Assembly (NCBI GenBank): GCA_003339645.1
Contig: QNUV01000021.1
Span: 124,001 to 188,000, forward strand
Direction: 5' to 3'
Length of the DNA stretch: 64,000 nucleotides
Source: Microbacterium arborescens
GTDB taxonomy: Bacteria > Actinomycetota > Actinomycetes > Actinomycetales > Microbacteriaceae
The translations under genes and the position numbers were made by a program. Positions 1 to 7,611 of this stretch are shown here, piece after piece. Positions within the stretch are counted from its first letter, which is position 1. Each line of letters starts with the position of its first letter. A model generated the notes under the pieces. That model worked only from the letters and a program-made list of their open reading frames with translations, made no database searches and was not told where the DNA came from.

Positions 1-464
1 CGACCGTCGCCCTGGCACCGGTCGGCGCCGGAGGACGCGACGTCGACGTCGTCCGCCTCGCGCTGCACGAGCCCAGCGCGGTCGCCCGCACGAAGCAGGA
101 CGTCCCGGCGGAGGACCACGTCCCCGGCGGCGTGACCGTCGACATCTCGCGCAAGCGCGTCTTCATCGACGGCGAGTCCGCCGCCTTCACCTTCAAGGAG
201 TTCGAGCTGCTGCAGTACCTCGTGCTGCGCGAGGGACGCACGATCGAGCGCTCCGAGCTCGTCGAGTCACTGTGGAACAACGGGTCCGACGAGGAGGCGC
301 CGGGAGAGCGCACGATCGACGTCCACGTCCGCCGTCTGCGCGCGAAGCTCGGGCGCTACGAAGACATCGTGCGCACCGTCCGCGGCGTCGGCTACCGGTT
401 CGACCGCCACGCCGACGTGGTCATCCGCTACGGCCACGGCACGCCGTCGCCCGACCGCTTCTGA
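1..464 (+). CDS. Response-regulator-like winged-helix DNA-binding protein, 5' end missing
   Basis: The reading frame is open from base 3, so the gene begins outside the window. The visible part ends in a trans_reg_C (OmpR/PhoB-type) winged helix: the segment FKEFELLQYL, the recognition helix region RTIDVHVRRLRAKL and the wing VRGVGYRF are all present, which is the usual family order. The roughly 45 residues before it (GGRDVDVVRLALHEP onward) do not show a clear receiver domain, so it may be a stand-alone winged-helix regulator and not a full two-component regulator. It would bind DNA in the cytoplasm; its target is unknown. The family assignment is firm, the partner kinase is not visible. Confidence 0.8.
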   Translation, partial: TVALAPVGAGGRDVDVVRLALHEPSAVARTKQDVPAEDHVPGGVTVDISRKRVFIDGESAAFTFKEFELLQYLVLREGRTIERSELVESLWNNGSDEEAPGERTIDVHVRRLRAKLGRYEDIVRTVRGVGYRFDRHADVVIRYGHGTPSPDRF

Positions 465-540
465 CGCGCCCCACCCGAGCGGGGTGCCGATCGACGCCGC
501 TCACGGCGGGATGTCGGAGGTTCCGACGTAGGGTGTCGGC

Positions 541-1524
541 ATGAGCGCGGTGACGACGGGACGGATGCCGGGTCGCCGCCCGGCGATCCGCGGTCTCGAT
601 GCCGCGCCGCCGTCGTCGCCCCCTGTCGAGACCGAGTACCGGCCGGCTGCGCCGATCGACGTCGCCCGCGCCGTGCGCCACCAGCAGCACGGGGCCCACG
701 ATCCCACGATGACCACGTCGGGCGAGGTGATCTGGCGCGTCAGCCGCACGCCGCGCGGGGTCGCGACGCTCGCTCTGCGGGTGGGGCGCTCGCTCGTGAG
801 AGCGGCCGCGTGGGGCCCCGGCGCGGAGTGGGCGATCGAGCAGCTGCCTCGGCTGTGCGGCGGTGACGACGATCCTGAGGGCTTCGACGGGACGCGGCAT
901 CCGCTCATCGCCGACATCCACCACCGGCATCCCGACATCCGCCTCGGCGCGACCGACCTCGTCTTCGACGACCTCGCGAGCGCCGTCTTCGAGCAGAAGG
1001 TGACGGGGCTTCAGGCGTTCGGTGCCTGGCGTGCGATCGTCACCTGGTACGGCGAGCGCGCCCCCGGTCCCACGCCGCGCCCGATGTTCGCGCCTCCCGC
1101 GGACTGGCACCTCATTCCGAGCTGGGCGTGGCATCGCGCCGGCCTCGAGCCACCGCAGTCGCGCACCGTCGTGCGCGCGGCCCAGCGGCGCGCCTCGATC
1201 GAGCGTGCGGTCGCCGGGGCCCGCGGCGGCGACGAGCACGAACGCATCCTGACCTCCCTGCCGGGGATCGGTCCGTGGACGTCGGCGGAGACCCGCATCC
1301 GCGCCTTCGGCGACCCCGACGCCGTGAGCGTGGGCGACTACCACCTGTGCCACACCGTGGGCTACGCCCTGACGGGCCACCGCGTCGACGACGACGGGAT
1401 GCTCGAACTGCTCGAGCCGTGGCGGGGCCACCGGCAGCGCGTCATCCGGCTCATCTACGCCGGCGGCGTGTTCGAACCGCGCCGCGGCCCGCGCCTGCAT
1501 CCCGAAGACCATCGCGACCGCTGA
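541..1524 (+). CDS. DNA-3-methyladenine glycosylase II family protein (AlkA-like)
   Basis: Base-excision repair glycosylase that removes alkylated purines by cutting the N-glycosidic bond. The C-terminal half has the helix-hairpin-helix motif LPGIGPWTSAE near residues 239-249 and the catalytic aspartate in SVGDYHL near residue 266, the standard HhH-GPD arrangement. Length 327 residues fits the actinobacterial family, which lacks the Ada regulatory domain. A TAGGGT -10 box at 529-534 lies six bases before the ATG, so the mRNA is probably leaderless and this start is preferred. It is followed by a small membrane protein with its own leaderless promoter, so the two are probably separate units. 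Confidence 0.88.
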   Translation: MSAVTTGRMPGRRPAIRGLDAAPPSSPPVETEYRPAAPIDVARAVRHQQHGAHDPTMTTSGEVIWRVSRTPRGVATLALRVGRSLVRAAAWGPGAEWAIEQLPRLCGGDDDPEGFDGTRHPLIADIHHRHPDIRLGATDLVFDDLASAVFEQKVTGLQAFGAWRAIVTWYGERAPGPTPRPMFAPPADWHLIPSWAWHRAGLEPPQSRTVVRAAQRRASIERAVAGARGGDEHERILTSLPGIGPWTSAETRIRAFGDPDAVSVGDYHLCHTVGYALTGHRVDDDGMLELLEPWRGHRQRVIRLIYAGGVFEPRRGPRLHPEDHRDR

Positions 1525-1549
1525 GGCAGCCGCGTCGTAAGCTCGGGGC

Positions 1550-1768
1550 ATGGCGAATCGGGGATGGCAGCGCGGACACACCTACTGGGCACTCGGCGCC
1601 GCCCTCGTCTTCGTGCTGGGCATCGTGTTCGGCCTCGTGATGAACAACGTGTGGCTGGGTCTCGTGCTCGCCGCGGCGATCTCGGTGGGATGGCTCATCG
1701 CCTACGAGTCGCGCCGGGGACGCAACGAGGGCGTCTACGATCGCGACGACGACGGCGCGCAGCTCTGA
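1550..1768 (+). CDS. Small two-helix membrane protein
   Basis: A 72-residue protein with two hydrophobic stretches (about residues 11-30 and 32-50) and a charged tail rich in Arg, Glu and Asp (RDDDGAQL at the end). No known domain is recognised. The start is supported by a TAAGCT -10 box at 1538-1543, six bases before the ATG, which again implies a leaderless transcript. It sits between the glycosylase and the siderophore uptake operon on the other strand and has no obvious functional link to either. Compact size, clean hydrophobic pattern and promoter make it a likely real gene. Confidence 0.7.
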   Translation: MANRGWQRGHTYWALGAALVFVLGIVFGLVMNNVWLGLVLAAAISVGWLIAYESRRGRNEGVYDRDDDGAQL

Positions 1769-1787
1769 CCCGCCGCCTGAGCCACCT

Positions 1788-1862
1788 CACCTGACACTTC
1801 GCGCCCCATCCATGCACCGGATGCGGCCGCAACTGCCAGGTGAAACCCACGCCAGGTGAAAT
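1788..1862. repeat. Palindrome-ended repeat family R1, copy 1
   Basis: A 55-base unit runs from CACCTGACACTTC (1788) to TGCCAGGTG (1842), so its ends are inverted copies of each other. A second CCAGGTGAAA half-site follows at 1852-1861. The same 55-base layout recurs at 6571-6625 with most bases shared, and its start motif CACCTGACA recurs at 8345. It lies between the convergent ends of the small membrane gene and the siderophore ATPase gene and may work as a two-way terminator. Confidence 0.6.
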
Positions 1863-1880
1863 CCACTCGGTGCGCCGAGG

Positions 1881-2639
1881 TCAGCGGAAGTAGACCGCGA
1901 GCGGGTACTCGCCGTCGTCGCGGACCGCGATCGGCGTCTGGAACACGCTCTCGAGCACATCGGGGCGCATGATCTCGCGCGGTGTCCCCGTGCACGCCAC
2001 CGTTCCCCCGGTGAGGGCGACGATGCGGTCGGCATAGGCGGCGGCGAAGTTGATGTCGTGGATGACGACGACCACGGTCTTGCCCAGTTCATCCGCCGCC
2101 CGTCGCAGCTGCCGCATCATCCTGACGGCGTGGCGCATGTCGAGGTTGTTGAGCGGCTCGTCGAGCAGGATGCAGTCGGTGTCCTGAGCGAGCACCATCG
2201 CGACGTAGGCGCGCTGGCGCTGCCCGCCGGAGAGCTGATCGAGGTAGCGGTGGGACAGATCCTCCAGATCGAGGAAGCGCAGCGCCTCGTCGACGTGGCG
2301 CCGATCGTCGGGGGTGAGGCGTCCTCCGGAGTGGGGGAAGCGCCCGAAGCCGACGAGATCGCGCACCGTGAGCCGCGTGACGAAGTGGTTCTCCTGCCGC
2401 AGGATCGACACGACGCGCGCCAGCTCGCGGCTCGGGGTGCGCGCGACATCGAGACCGCCGACGGTGACCGTGCCCGTTGTCGGCTCGGTCAGGCGCCCGA
2501 CGATCGTGAGCAGCGTGGACTTGCCGGCGCCGTTGGGCCCGACGAGGGCGGTCACCCCGCCGGCCGGGATCCGGAGGTCGATGGGACCCAGCACGCGCAG
2601 GCCGCCGTAGGACTTCGAGACGTCGGTGAGGGTGATCAC
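1881..2639 (-). CDS. Iron-siderophore ABC transporter, ATP-binding protein
   Basis: ATPase that powers import of ferric siderophores through the two permeases encoded just upstream. Walker A is GPNGAGKST at residues 34-42, the signature is [10 protein letters not shown], and Walker B is CILLDEPLNNLD followed by the switch histidine in VVIHDINFA. The 252-residue length is typical of FepC/FhuC-type subunits. The start is a GTG whose last bases overlap the stop of the permease gene in a GTGA overlap of four bases, so translation is coupled. It is the last gene of the operon that begins with the binding lipoprotein at 5668. Confidence 0.93.
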   Translation of the reverse strand: MITLTDVSKSYGGLRVLGPIDLRIPAGGVTALVGPNGAGKSTLLTIVGRLTEPTTGTVTVGGLDVARTPSRELARVVSILRQENHFVTRLTVRDLVGFGRFPHSGGRLTPDDRRHVDEALRFLDLEDLSHRYLDQLSGGQRQRAYVAMVLAQDTDCILLDEPLNNLDMRHAVRMMRQLRRAADELGKTVVVVIHDINFAAAYADRIVALTGGTVACTGTPREIMRPDVLESVFQTPIAVRDDGEYPLAVYFR

Positions 2640-3658
2640 AGCGCGCCCTTTCGCAGAAGGTAGACGATGAAGAAGAGCCCGCCGACGAACTCGATGATCA
2701 CGGTGAGCATGCCCGCCGCGTAGAACACGTGCCGCAGCACGAAGTAGCCGCCGAGGAGCGTCGTCATCCCCAGCAGAGCCGCGAACGGGAGGACGACGGC
2801 GTGCCGGGACGATCCGGCGAGCTGATACGCGAGTGTCGCGACGATGAACCCGAAGAAGGTCATCGGCCCGACGAGCGTCGTGGAGACCGAGATGAGCACC
2901 GCCACGAGGATCAGCAGGACGGTGACCTCGCGTTTGTAGGCGAGTCCGAGATTGGTGGCGACGTCGCGACCGAGGGTCAGCACGTCGAGACGGCGGCGGC
3001 GGCGCCACACCACGACGAGGACGACACCGACGATCGCCGCAGCCCACGGCAGGTACTCGGGGTTCGAGTTGCTCAGGTTGCCGAACAGCCGTGCCGAGAG
3101 CAGATCGAAGTCACTCGGCGTGAGCAGCCGCTGCATCACCGTGGAGAGTGAGCCGAACCCGACCCCGAGCACGATGCCGATGAGCAGCATGATGTGCAGG
3201 TTTCCCCGCTTGCCGGCGAAGAGCCATCCGTACAGGAGGGTCGCGAAAGCCACCATCAGCACGCTCTGGAGAGCCACCTTGGCGAGTCCGTCGGTCGCCG
3301 CGAGCGCAGCTCCCCCGAAGAAGAACACCAGGCCCGTCTGCATCACGACGTAGAGCGCGTCGAACCCCATGATCGAGGGCGTGAGGATGCGGTTGCCCGT
3401 CGCCGTGTGGAACAGCACCGTCGCGACCGCCTGGCAGCAGGCCACGATCGCGACCGTCGTAACCGTCGTGACCCGCAGATCCACGGCGAGCCAGTAGCCG
3501 CGTTGCGCCGGATCGAGGGGGATGTTCCAGGTCAGCAGCAGGACGGCGGCCGCGACGACCGCGACGGCGAGGACGACGAACCGCAGCCACACCCGTGGTC
3601 GCCGCGTCGCAGCATCCGCGGACGACGCGCGCACGGTGCCGCGCACGGCCTCAGCCAT
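2636..3658 (-). CDS. Iron-siderophore ABC transporter permease (FecCD family)
   Basis: Integral membrane subunit of the siderophore importer, 340 residues with about nine or ten hydrophobic segments and the FecCD-type signatures LLIGIVLGVGFGSL and LTLGRDVATNLGL, the latter being the loop that contacts the ATPase. The N-terminal 25 residues are cytoplasmic and basic. It overlaps the preceding permease gene by eight bases and the ATPase gene by four, as expected of a tightly coupled operon. The two permeases differ in sequence, so the transporter is probably a heterodimer. Confidence 0.92.
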   Translation of the reverse strand: MAEAVRGTVRASSADAATRRPRVWLRFVVLAVAVVAAAVLLLTWNIPLDPAQRGYWLAVDLRVTTVTTVAIVACCQAVATVLFHTATGNRILTPSIMGFDALYVVMQTGLVFFFGGAALAATDGLAKVALQSVLMVAFATLLYGWLFAGKRGNLHIMLLIGIVLGVGFGSLSTVMQRLLTPSDFDLLSARLFGNLSNSNPEYLPWAAAIVGVVLVVVWRRRRRLDVLTLGRDVATNLGLAYKREVTVLLILVAVLISVSTTLVGPMTFFGFIVATLAYQLAGSSRHAVVLPFAALLGMTTLLGGYFVLRHVFYAAGMLTVIIEFVGGLFFIVYLLRKGAL

Positions 3659-4625
3659 CGTTCCCGCGCTGCCGGAGGAGCAGCATGACGAACACGGCCG
3701 CGCCGAGGACGCCGAGAATCATCGAGACCGGCACCTCGAACGGCATCCGGATGACGCGGCCGACGATGTCGCAGACGACGATGACAGCCACTCCGCCCAG
3801 ACATACCCAGGGAAGGTTCGCGCGGAGGTTGTCCCCCCGCCACATCGACACGAGGTTGGGCACGATGAGCCCGAGGAACGGCAGGAAGCCCACGACGACG
3901 GTCGTGACCCCGGTCGCGACGGCGACGAGGGCTGTGCCGAGGAGGAGCACCCGGTCGTAGTCGACGCCGAGCGTCGTCGCGACATCCTTTCCGAGGCTCG
4001 CCGCCGTCAGCCGGTCGGCGAAGAGCGCGACGAGCACGACGACGACGCCGACGACCCACAGCACCTCGTAGCGGCCACGGACCACGGCGGTGAAGCTTCC
4101 CATGAACCAGGTGCCCAGCATCTGCAGGGCATTGGCGCTGACGGCGAGGTAGGTCGTGAAGGACGAGACGACGGCGCCGAGCATGATGCCGATGAGGGGC
4201 ACGATCAGCGACGAGCGCAGCTGGATGCGGCGCAGGATCGCGAGGAAGACCAGCGTTCCGGCGAACGCCGCGATGCTCGCGACGACCATCCGCACGATCA
4301 GCGGCGCGTCGGGCACCAGGAGCACTGTCGCGAGGAGGCCGAGCGCGGCCCACTCCGTGGTCCCGGTGGTGGTCGGCTCGACGAAGCGGTTCTGGGTCAG
4401 CAGCTGCATGACGAGGCCGGAGACCGCCATCGCGCAGCCGGCGAGGACCAGGGCGAGCGTGCGCGGGATCCGCGTGATCCACAGCATCTCGGAGCCGACG
4501 CCGTCGGAGGTGAGGTCGTAGACGCCCACGAAGAGCGAGAGCACGACGAGACCGGCCACGACGATCATCGCGGCCGGGAGGGCGAGACGCCCGCGCATGC
4601 GGGCGGGGACGGTGAGCGCAGTCAT
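3651..4625 (-). CDS. Iron-siderophore ABC transporter permease (FecCD family)
   Basis: Second membrane subunit, 324 residues, with hydrophobic helices throughout and the family motifs LVLAGCAMAVSGLVMQLLTQN near the N-terminus and LGKDVATTLGVDY in the ATPase-contact loop. The segment GFLPFLGLIVPNLVSM is the conserved late helix pair of BtuC-like permeases. It follows the binding-protein gene after 56 bases that hold a strong hairpin (4636-4670) and overlaps the next permease by eight bases. Substrate is inferred as ferric siderophore from the whole locus and the DtxR-type box. Confidence 0.92.
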   Translation of the reverse strand: MTALTVPARMRGRLALPAAMIVVAGLVVLSLFVGVYDLTSDGVGSEMLWITRIPRTLALVLAGCAMAVSGLVMQLLTQNRFVEPTTTGTTEWAALGLLATVLLVPDAPLIVRMVVASIAAFAGTLVFLAILRRIQLRSSLIVPLIGIMLGAVVSSFTTYLAVSANALQMLGTWFMGSFTAVVRGRYEVLWVVGVVVVLVALFADRLTAASLGKDVATTLGVDYDRVLLLGTALVAVATGVTTVVVGFLPFLGLIVPNLVSMWRGDNLRANLPWVCLGGVAVIVVCDIVGRVIRMPFEVPVSMILGVLGAAVFVMLLLRQRGNDG

Positions 4626-4635
4626 GACGGGTTAC

Positions 4636-4670
4636 GGGAGCCCCGCCCGGCGGTACCGGACGGGGCTCCC
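4636..4670 (-). terminator. Intercistronic hairpin between binding-protein and permease genes
   Basis: GGGAGCCCCG (4636-4645) and CGGGGCTCCC (4661-4670) form a perfect ten-base stem with a 15-base loop. There is no T-run, so it may act as an mRNA stabiliser or partial terminator that keeps the binding-protein message more abundant than the permease message, as known for other ABC operons. The role is inference; the stem is direct. Confidence 0.5.
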
Positions 4671-4681
4671 CGAGATGACGA

Positions 4682-5668
4682 TCAGGCCGCCGCGGCGAAC
4701 GCCGTCGCGATGTCGGCGTAGAGCGTGGTGTAAGCCTGGATGCCCTCGTCGAGGTAGAAGCTCGGCGCGAGGTACACGATCTGCCCCTTCTGCACGGCGG
4801 GAACGTTCTGCAGGGCCTCGGATCCCTCGATGAGCTCCTTCGCCGAGACGTAGCCGTCCTCGCCGAACATGGCGTCGCGATCGAGCACGATCAGCCACTC
4901 CGGGTTCGCCGCCGCGATCGCCTCGACGCTGATGTCGTCGCCGTGCGAGGCGTTCTCCGCCCCGCGATCGATGCCGGGCACGAGACCGAGCGTGGGGAAG
5001 ACGGCGCCGACGCCGCGCCCCTCCCCCGGCGCCGCGAACGAGATCTTGCCGCCCGAGGTGAGCAGGCCCACGACCGTGTCGGTGCCGTTGTAGGCCGCCT
5101 TCGCGTCTGCGACGGCGGAATCGAGGTCGTCGGCGAGCTTCTTCGCGTCATCCTCGCGGTCGAAGACCTGGCCGAGGATCTCGACCTGGCGCTTCAGTTC
5201 GGCGACCTGCTCCTCGCCCTCGCGCGCACTGGTCTCGATCGTCGCGGGCTGGATCGCCGTCAGGTCGTCGTAGATGTCGCGGAAGCGGTAGCCGCCGACG
5301 ATGAGGTCGGGCTGCGCCGAGATGATGGCCTCGAGGTCGGGCTCGCGGTGCAGCCCGACGTCGAGCACGTCGTCGCCGCCGGACAGGTTGGGCCACAGGT
5401 CGTACATCAGCGGCTTCGGTGCCGCCACGAGCTCGATATCCCAGTCGCTCAGCGTCTGGAACGTCGTGTTGTCGAGCGCCACGACGCGTTCGGGGGCGAC
5501 AGGAACCTCGATCTCGCCGTGGTTGTCGGTCACCGTCACGGTCGCGGCCGAGGTCGCGTCGCCGCCGGGCTCGGCGTCCGGACTGGCCGACGACGCGCAC
5601 CCGGCGAGGCCGAGGGCTGCGACGAGCGCGATCGAGACGAGTGCGGGACGGCGGAATGCATGGCTCAC
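4682..5668 (-). CDS. Iron-siderophore ABC transporter substrate-binding lipoprotein
   Basis: Extracellular lipoprotein of 328 residues that captures ferric siderophore. Signal peptide ends in the lipobox LAGC with the lipidated Cys at residue 24. The mature part has the class III binding-protein pattern (VEVPVAPERVVALD near residue 50, then two lobes joined by a long helix) typical of FepB/FatB-like proteins. A GTG start at 5666-5668 is chosen because AGGAGA lies about eight bases upstream and the signal peptide begins there. It is the first gene of the four-gene import operon and faces the DtxR-type palindrome at 5752-5766, so iron repression is expected. Confidence 0.92.
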   Translation of the reverse strand: MSHAFRRPALVSIALVAALGLAGCASSASPDAEPGGDATSAATVTVTDNHGEIEVPVAPERVVALDNTTFQTLSDWDIELVAAPKPLMYDLWPNLSGGDDVLDVGLHREPDLEAIISAQPDLIVGGYRFRDIYDDLTAIQPATIETSAREGEEQVAELKRQVEILGQVFDREDDAKKLADDLDSAVADAKAAYNGTDTVVGLLTSGGKISFAAPGEGRGVGAVFPTLGLVPGIDRGAENASHGDDISVEAIAAANPEWLIVLDRDAMFGEDGYVSAKELIEGSEALQNVPAVQKGQIVYLAPSFYLDEGIQAYTTLYADIATAFAAAA

Positions 5669-5751
5669 GTGACGTATCTCCTGGTGCGGTGCGTATCGGA
5701 TGCTGGTCGACGGGCGACCGGATGCCGGGATCGAGAACCCGACGGCTGTGT

Positions 5752-5766
5752 AGGTTAGCCTAACCT
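5752..5766. promoter_or_regulatory. DtxR/IdeR-type iron box
   Basis: AGGTTAGCCTAACCT is a perfect 7-1-7 palindrome matching the core of the known DtxR/IdeR operator TTAGGTTAGGCTAACCTAA. It lies between the divergent siderophore uptake operon and the siderophore-interacting protein gene. TAGCCT at 5756-5761 inside the palindrome is the likely -10 box of the rightward leaderless gene, so bound repressor would block it directly. Confidence 0.88.
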
Positions 5767-5768
5767 TC

Positions 5769-6554
5769 ATGTCCGCATCGACCGCAACCCCCTCGTTCCG
5801 GATCGCTCGCCGAGCGCTCGACCTGCGCTTCCGCTTCGTCCGCCTGGCAGCCCGACAATGGCTCACTCCGGCCTATGTCCGCGTGCGGCTCGAGGGCGCC
5901 GACCTGCGGGACTTCGACTCCCCGGGCTGCGACGACCACGTCCGCGTGTTCTTCCCCGACGTGGCCCCCGAGAGCATCGACGAGATGCGGGCGGCACCGA
6001 GCCGCGAGTACACCCCGCTCGCCTGGGACGCCGACGAGGGCTGGCTCGATCTCGAGTTCGCCCTGCACGGCGACGGCGTGGCTGCGGACTGGGCGGCGAC
6101 GGCGGAGATCGGGTCGACGATCGGCATCGGCGGACCGCGCGGATCCGCGGTGCTCACGGGGCGCCCCGACGGCTGGTTCCTGGCCGGAGACGAGACCGCC
6201 GTGCCTGCGATCCGGCGATTCGCCCATCACATGGATGCCGCCGCCGTCGGGCGCGTGCTCATCGAAGTGCCCGACGGTGATCACGAGCTGCCCATCTCCA
6301 CGCCCCCGGGCGTCGTCGTCGAGCAGGTGCACCGCGGATCGGCATCCGCCGGCGCTGCGCTCGCCGCTCGTCTCGCCGCGCTCGGCGACGGGGACCGACC
6401 GGCCGGCGCCGTGTTCGGTTTCGTGGCCGCCGAGCAGTCGATCGTGCGACCGGCTCGAGCGCTGCTCCTCGACCGCTGGCGCCTCGACCCCGAGCGGATC
6501 ACCGTCAAGGGTTACTGGAAGCGTGGCGAGCCCGAGTATCACGCACCCCACTGA
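5769..6554 (+). CDS. Siderophore-interacting protein (ferric-siderophore reductase, FAD-binding)
   Basis: Cytoplasmic flavoprotein of the SIP/ViuB family, 261 residues, that reduces iron in imported siderophores so it can be released. The N-terminal barrel has the flavin-binding motif REYTPLAWD near residues 79-87, and the C-terminal half has the SIP-type GGPRGS turn and the family ending VKGYWKRGEPEYH. Start: the ATG begins three bases after the iron-box palindrome, leaving no room for a ribosome site, and TAGCCT lies seven bases upstream, so the mRNA should be leaderless and iron-repressed. It works with the import operon transcribed in the other direction. Confidence 0.93.
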   Translation: MSASTATPSFRIARRALDLRFRFVRLAARQWLTPAYVRVRLEGADLRDFDSPGCDDHVRVFFPDVAPESIDEMRAAPSREYTPLAWDADEGWLDLEFALHGDGVAADWAATAEIGSTIGIGGPRGSAVLTGRPDGWFLAGDETAVPAIRRFAHHMDAAAVGRVLIEVPDGDHELPISTPPGVVVEQVHRGSASAGAALAARLAALGDGDRPAGAVFGFVAAEQSIVRPARALLLDRWRLDPERITVKGYWKRGEPEYHAPH

Positions 6555-6570
6555 GCCCTCGGAGTCGCTT

Positions 6571-6625
6571 CACCTGGCACTTCCCGCCCACTCACCACGC
6601 GGGATGGGGCCAGAGCTGACAGGCG
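6571..6625. repeat. Palindrome-ended repeat family R1, copy 2
   Basis: A 55-base unit from CACCTGGCACTTC to CTGACAGGCG. It has exactly the same length as copy 1 at 1788-1842 and shares the blocks CACCTG, CACTTC, CGCCC, GGATG, GGCC and CAGG. It sits just after the siderophore-interacting gene and before the DUF805 gene. Confidence 0.6.
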
Positions 6626-6670
6626 AAGACCGCCCCGCCCCGCGCCGCGCCGCTCCGCTAGCATCGCGGG

Positions 6671-7210
6671 ATGGAGGCCGTCTCGACAGCACCGCTGCCG
6701 AACGCTTCGCTGCCCCAGGCGATGCGACGTTTCGTCGCGCACGCCTTCCGTCTGCGCGGGCGCGCGAGCCGCAGCGAGTACTGGTGGTGGATGGCGGTCG
6801 GGTTCGCCGCCGCCGTGATCTTGCTTCTCGTGATCCCCCGGATGCTGTCGGGGCGCTGGCCGCAGCTCGATCTCGGCCTCCACCCCTTCGGTTGGTGGGG
6901 ATGGCGCGGGCTCGAGCTCTTCGGACCGATCGCTCCGACCGATCCGCTCTCCGCTCTTCTGGGCGTCTACCTCTGGGCTTCGGCCGTGTGGGTCGCCCTG
7001 ACGGTCGTCCCCGGTTTCACCGTGGCGGTGCGGCGGCTGCACGACTCCAACCTCTCGGGATGGTGGGTGCTGCTGAACCTGCTGCCGGTGGGCGGCTTCA
7101 TCCTGCTCCTGCTCGCCCTGCGACGGTCGCGCCCCGAGGGCGCTCGTTTCGACGGGGATGCCGCCCTGTTCGAGCGCGCCGCCGGCGGAGTGCGGACCGA
7201 GGTGGTGTGA
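6671..7210 (+). CDS. DUF805 family membrane protein
   Basis: A 179-residue integral membrane protein. The N-terminal motif GRASRSEYWWW and the central motif AVRRLHDSNLSGWW are the hallmarks of the DUF805 family, whose biochemical role is unknown. Three to four hydrophobic helices are visible around residues 37-57, 95-115 and 133-152, and the tail is charged. TAGCAT at 6659-6664 lies six bases before the ATG, so translation is probably leaderless. The stop codon overlaps the start of the next small membrane gene by one base, suggesting a short operon that may also include the YidC gene. Confidence 0.88.
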   Translation: MEAVSTAPLPNASLPQAMRRFVAHAFRLRGRASRSEYWWWMAVGFAAAVILLLVIPRMLSGRWPQLDLGLHPFGWWGWRGLELFGPIAPTDPLSALLGVYLWASAVWVALTVVPGFTVAVRRLHDSNLSGWWVLLNLLPVGGFILLLLALRRSRPEGARFDGDAALFERAAGGVRTEVV

Positions 7211-7491
7211 TGCCCTTCCTCTCCGTGCTCCCGATGCTGCTGTCGATCGTCGGCGCCCTGTCGCTCGGTGATTCGAGCGGGCTCGCTGCGGCGACCGCGG
7301 TGGCGCTGCTCGCGATCGCGATCGCGGTCGTCTCGGTTTCGGCGACCGCCGCCACGACGGGGCCCGCGGGCTCGCGACGACCACACCCCCGGCGGTCGAT
7401 CTCACCCTCGACGCTGCTGGCGCAGAGCGACCCGGACGCTCCCGGGAGACGCCGCCCCCGCGCCCCGGGGCTCGCGGCCTCAGCCGCGTAG
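7210..7491 (+). CDS. Small membrane protein, possibly DUF6412 family
   Basis: A 93-residue protein whose ATG shares one base with the TGA of the DUF805 gene, a clear sign of coupling. The first 50 residues form two hydrophobic helices; the rest is basic and proline-rich, with the pattern [15 protein letters not shown] near residues 75-89. I recall this tail and position before a YidC gene from the DUF6412 family of Actinobacteria, but cannot verify it here. The function is unknown; the gene order suggests a link to membrane insertion. Confidence 0.65.
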   Translation: MPFLSVLPMLLSIVGALSLGDSSGLAAATAVALLAIAIAVVSVSATAATTGPAGSRRPHPRRSISPSTLLAQSDPDAPGRRRPRAPGLAASAA

Positions 7492-7611
7492 CCACGTCCG
7501 GAACGGCTTTACACCCGCGCGCACCCGCGCCCGAGGCCTCGCGCATCGCGCCGTCCGGCGTCCCCTCGCGGCTGATCCCCCGTGTGTTCAGCTTCGTCGA
7601 TCGGACTCCTC

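Noticed and set aside
3522-4721. 399-codon open frame antisense to the permease genes
   Set aside because: Extremely rich in Asp, Glu, His and Arg with no recognisable fold, as expected for a shadow frame of membrane protein genes.
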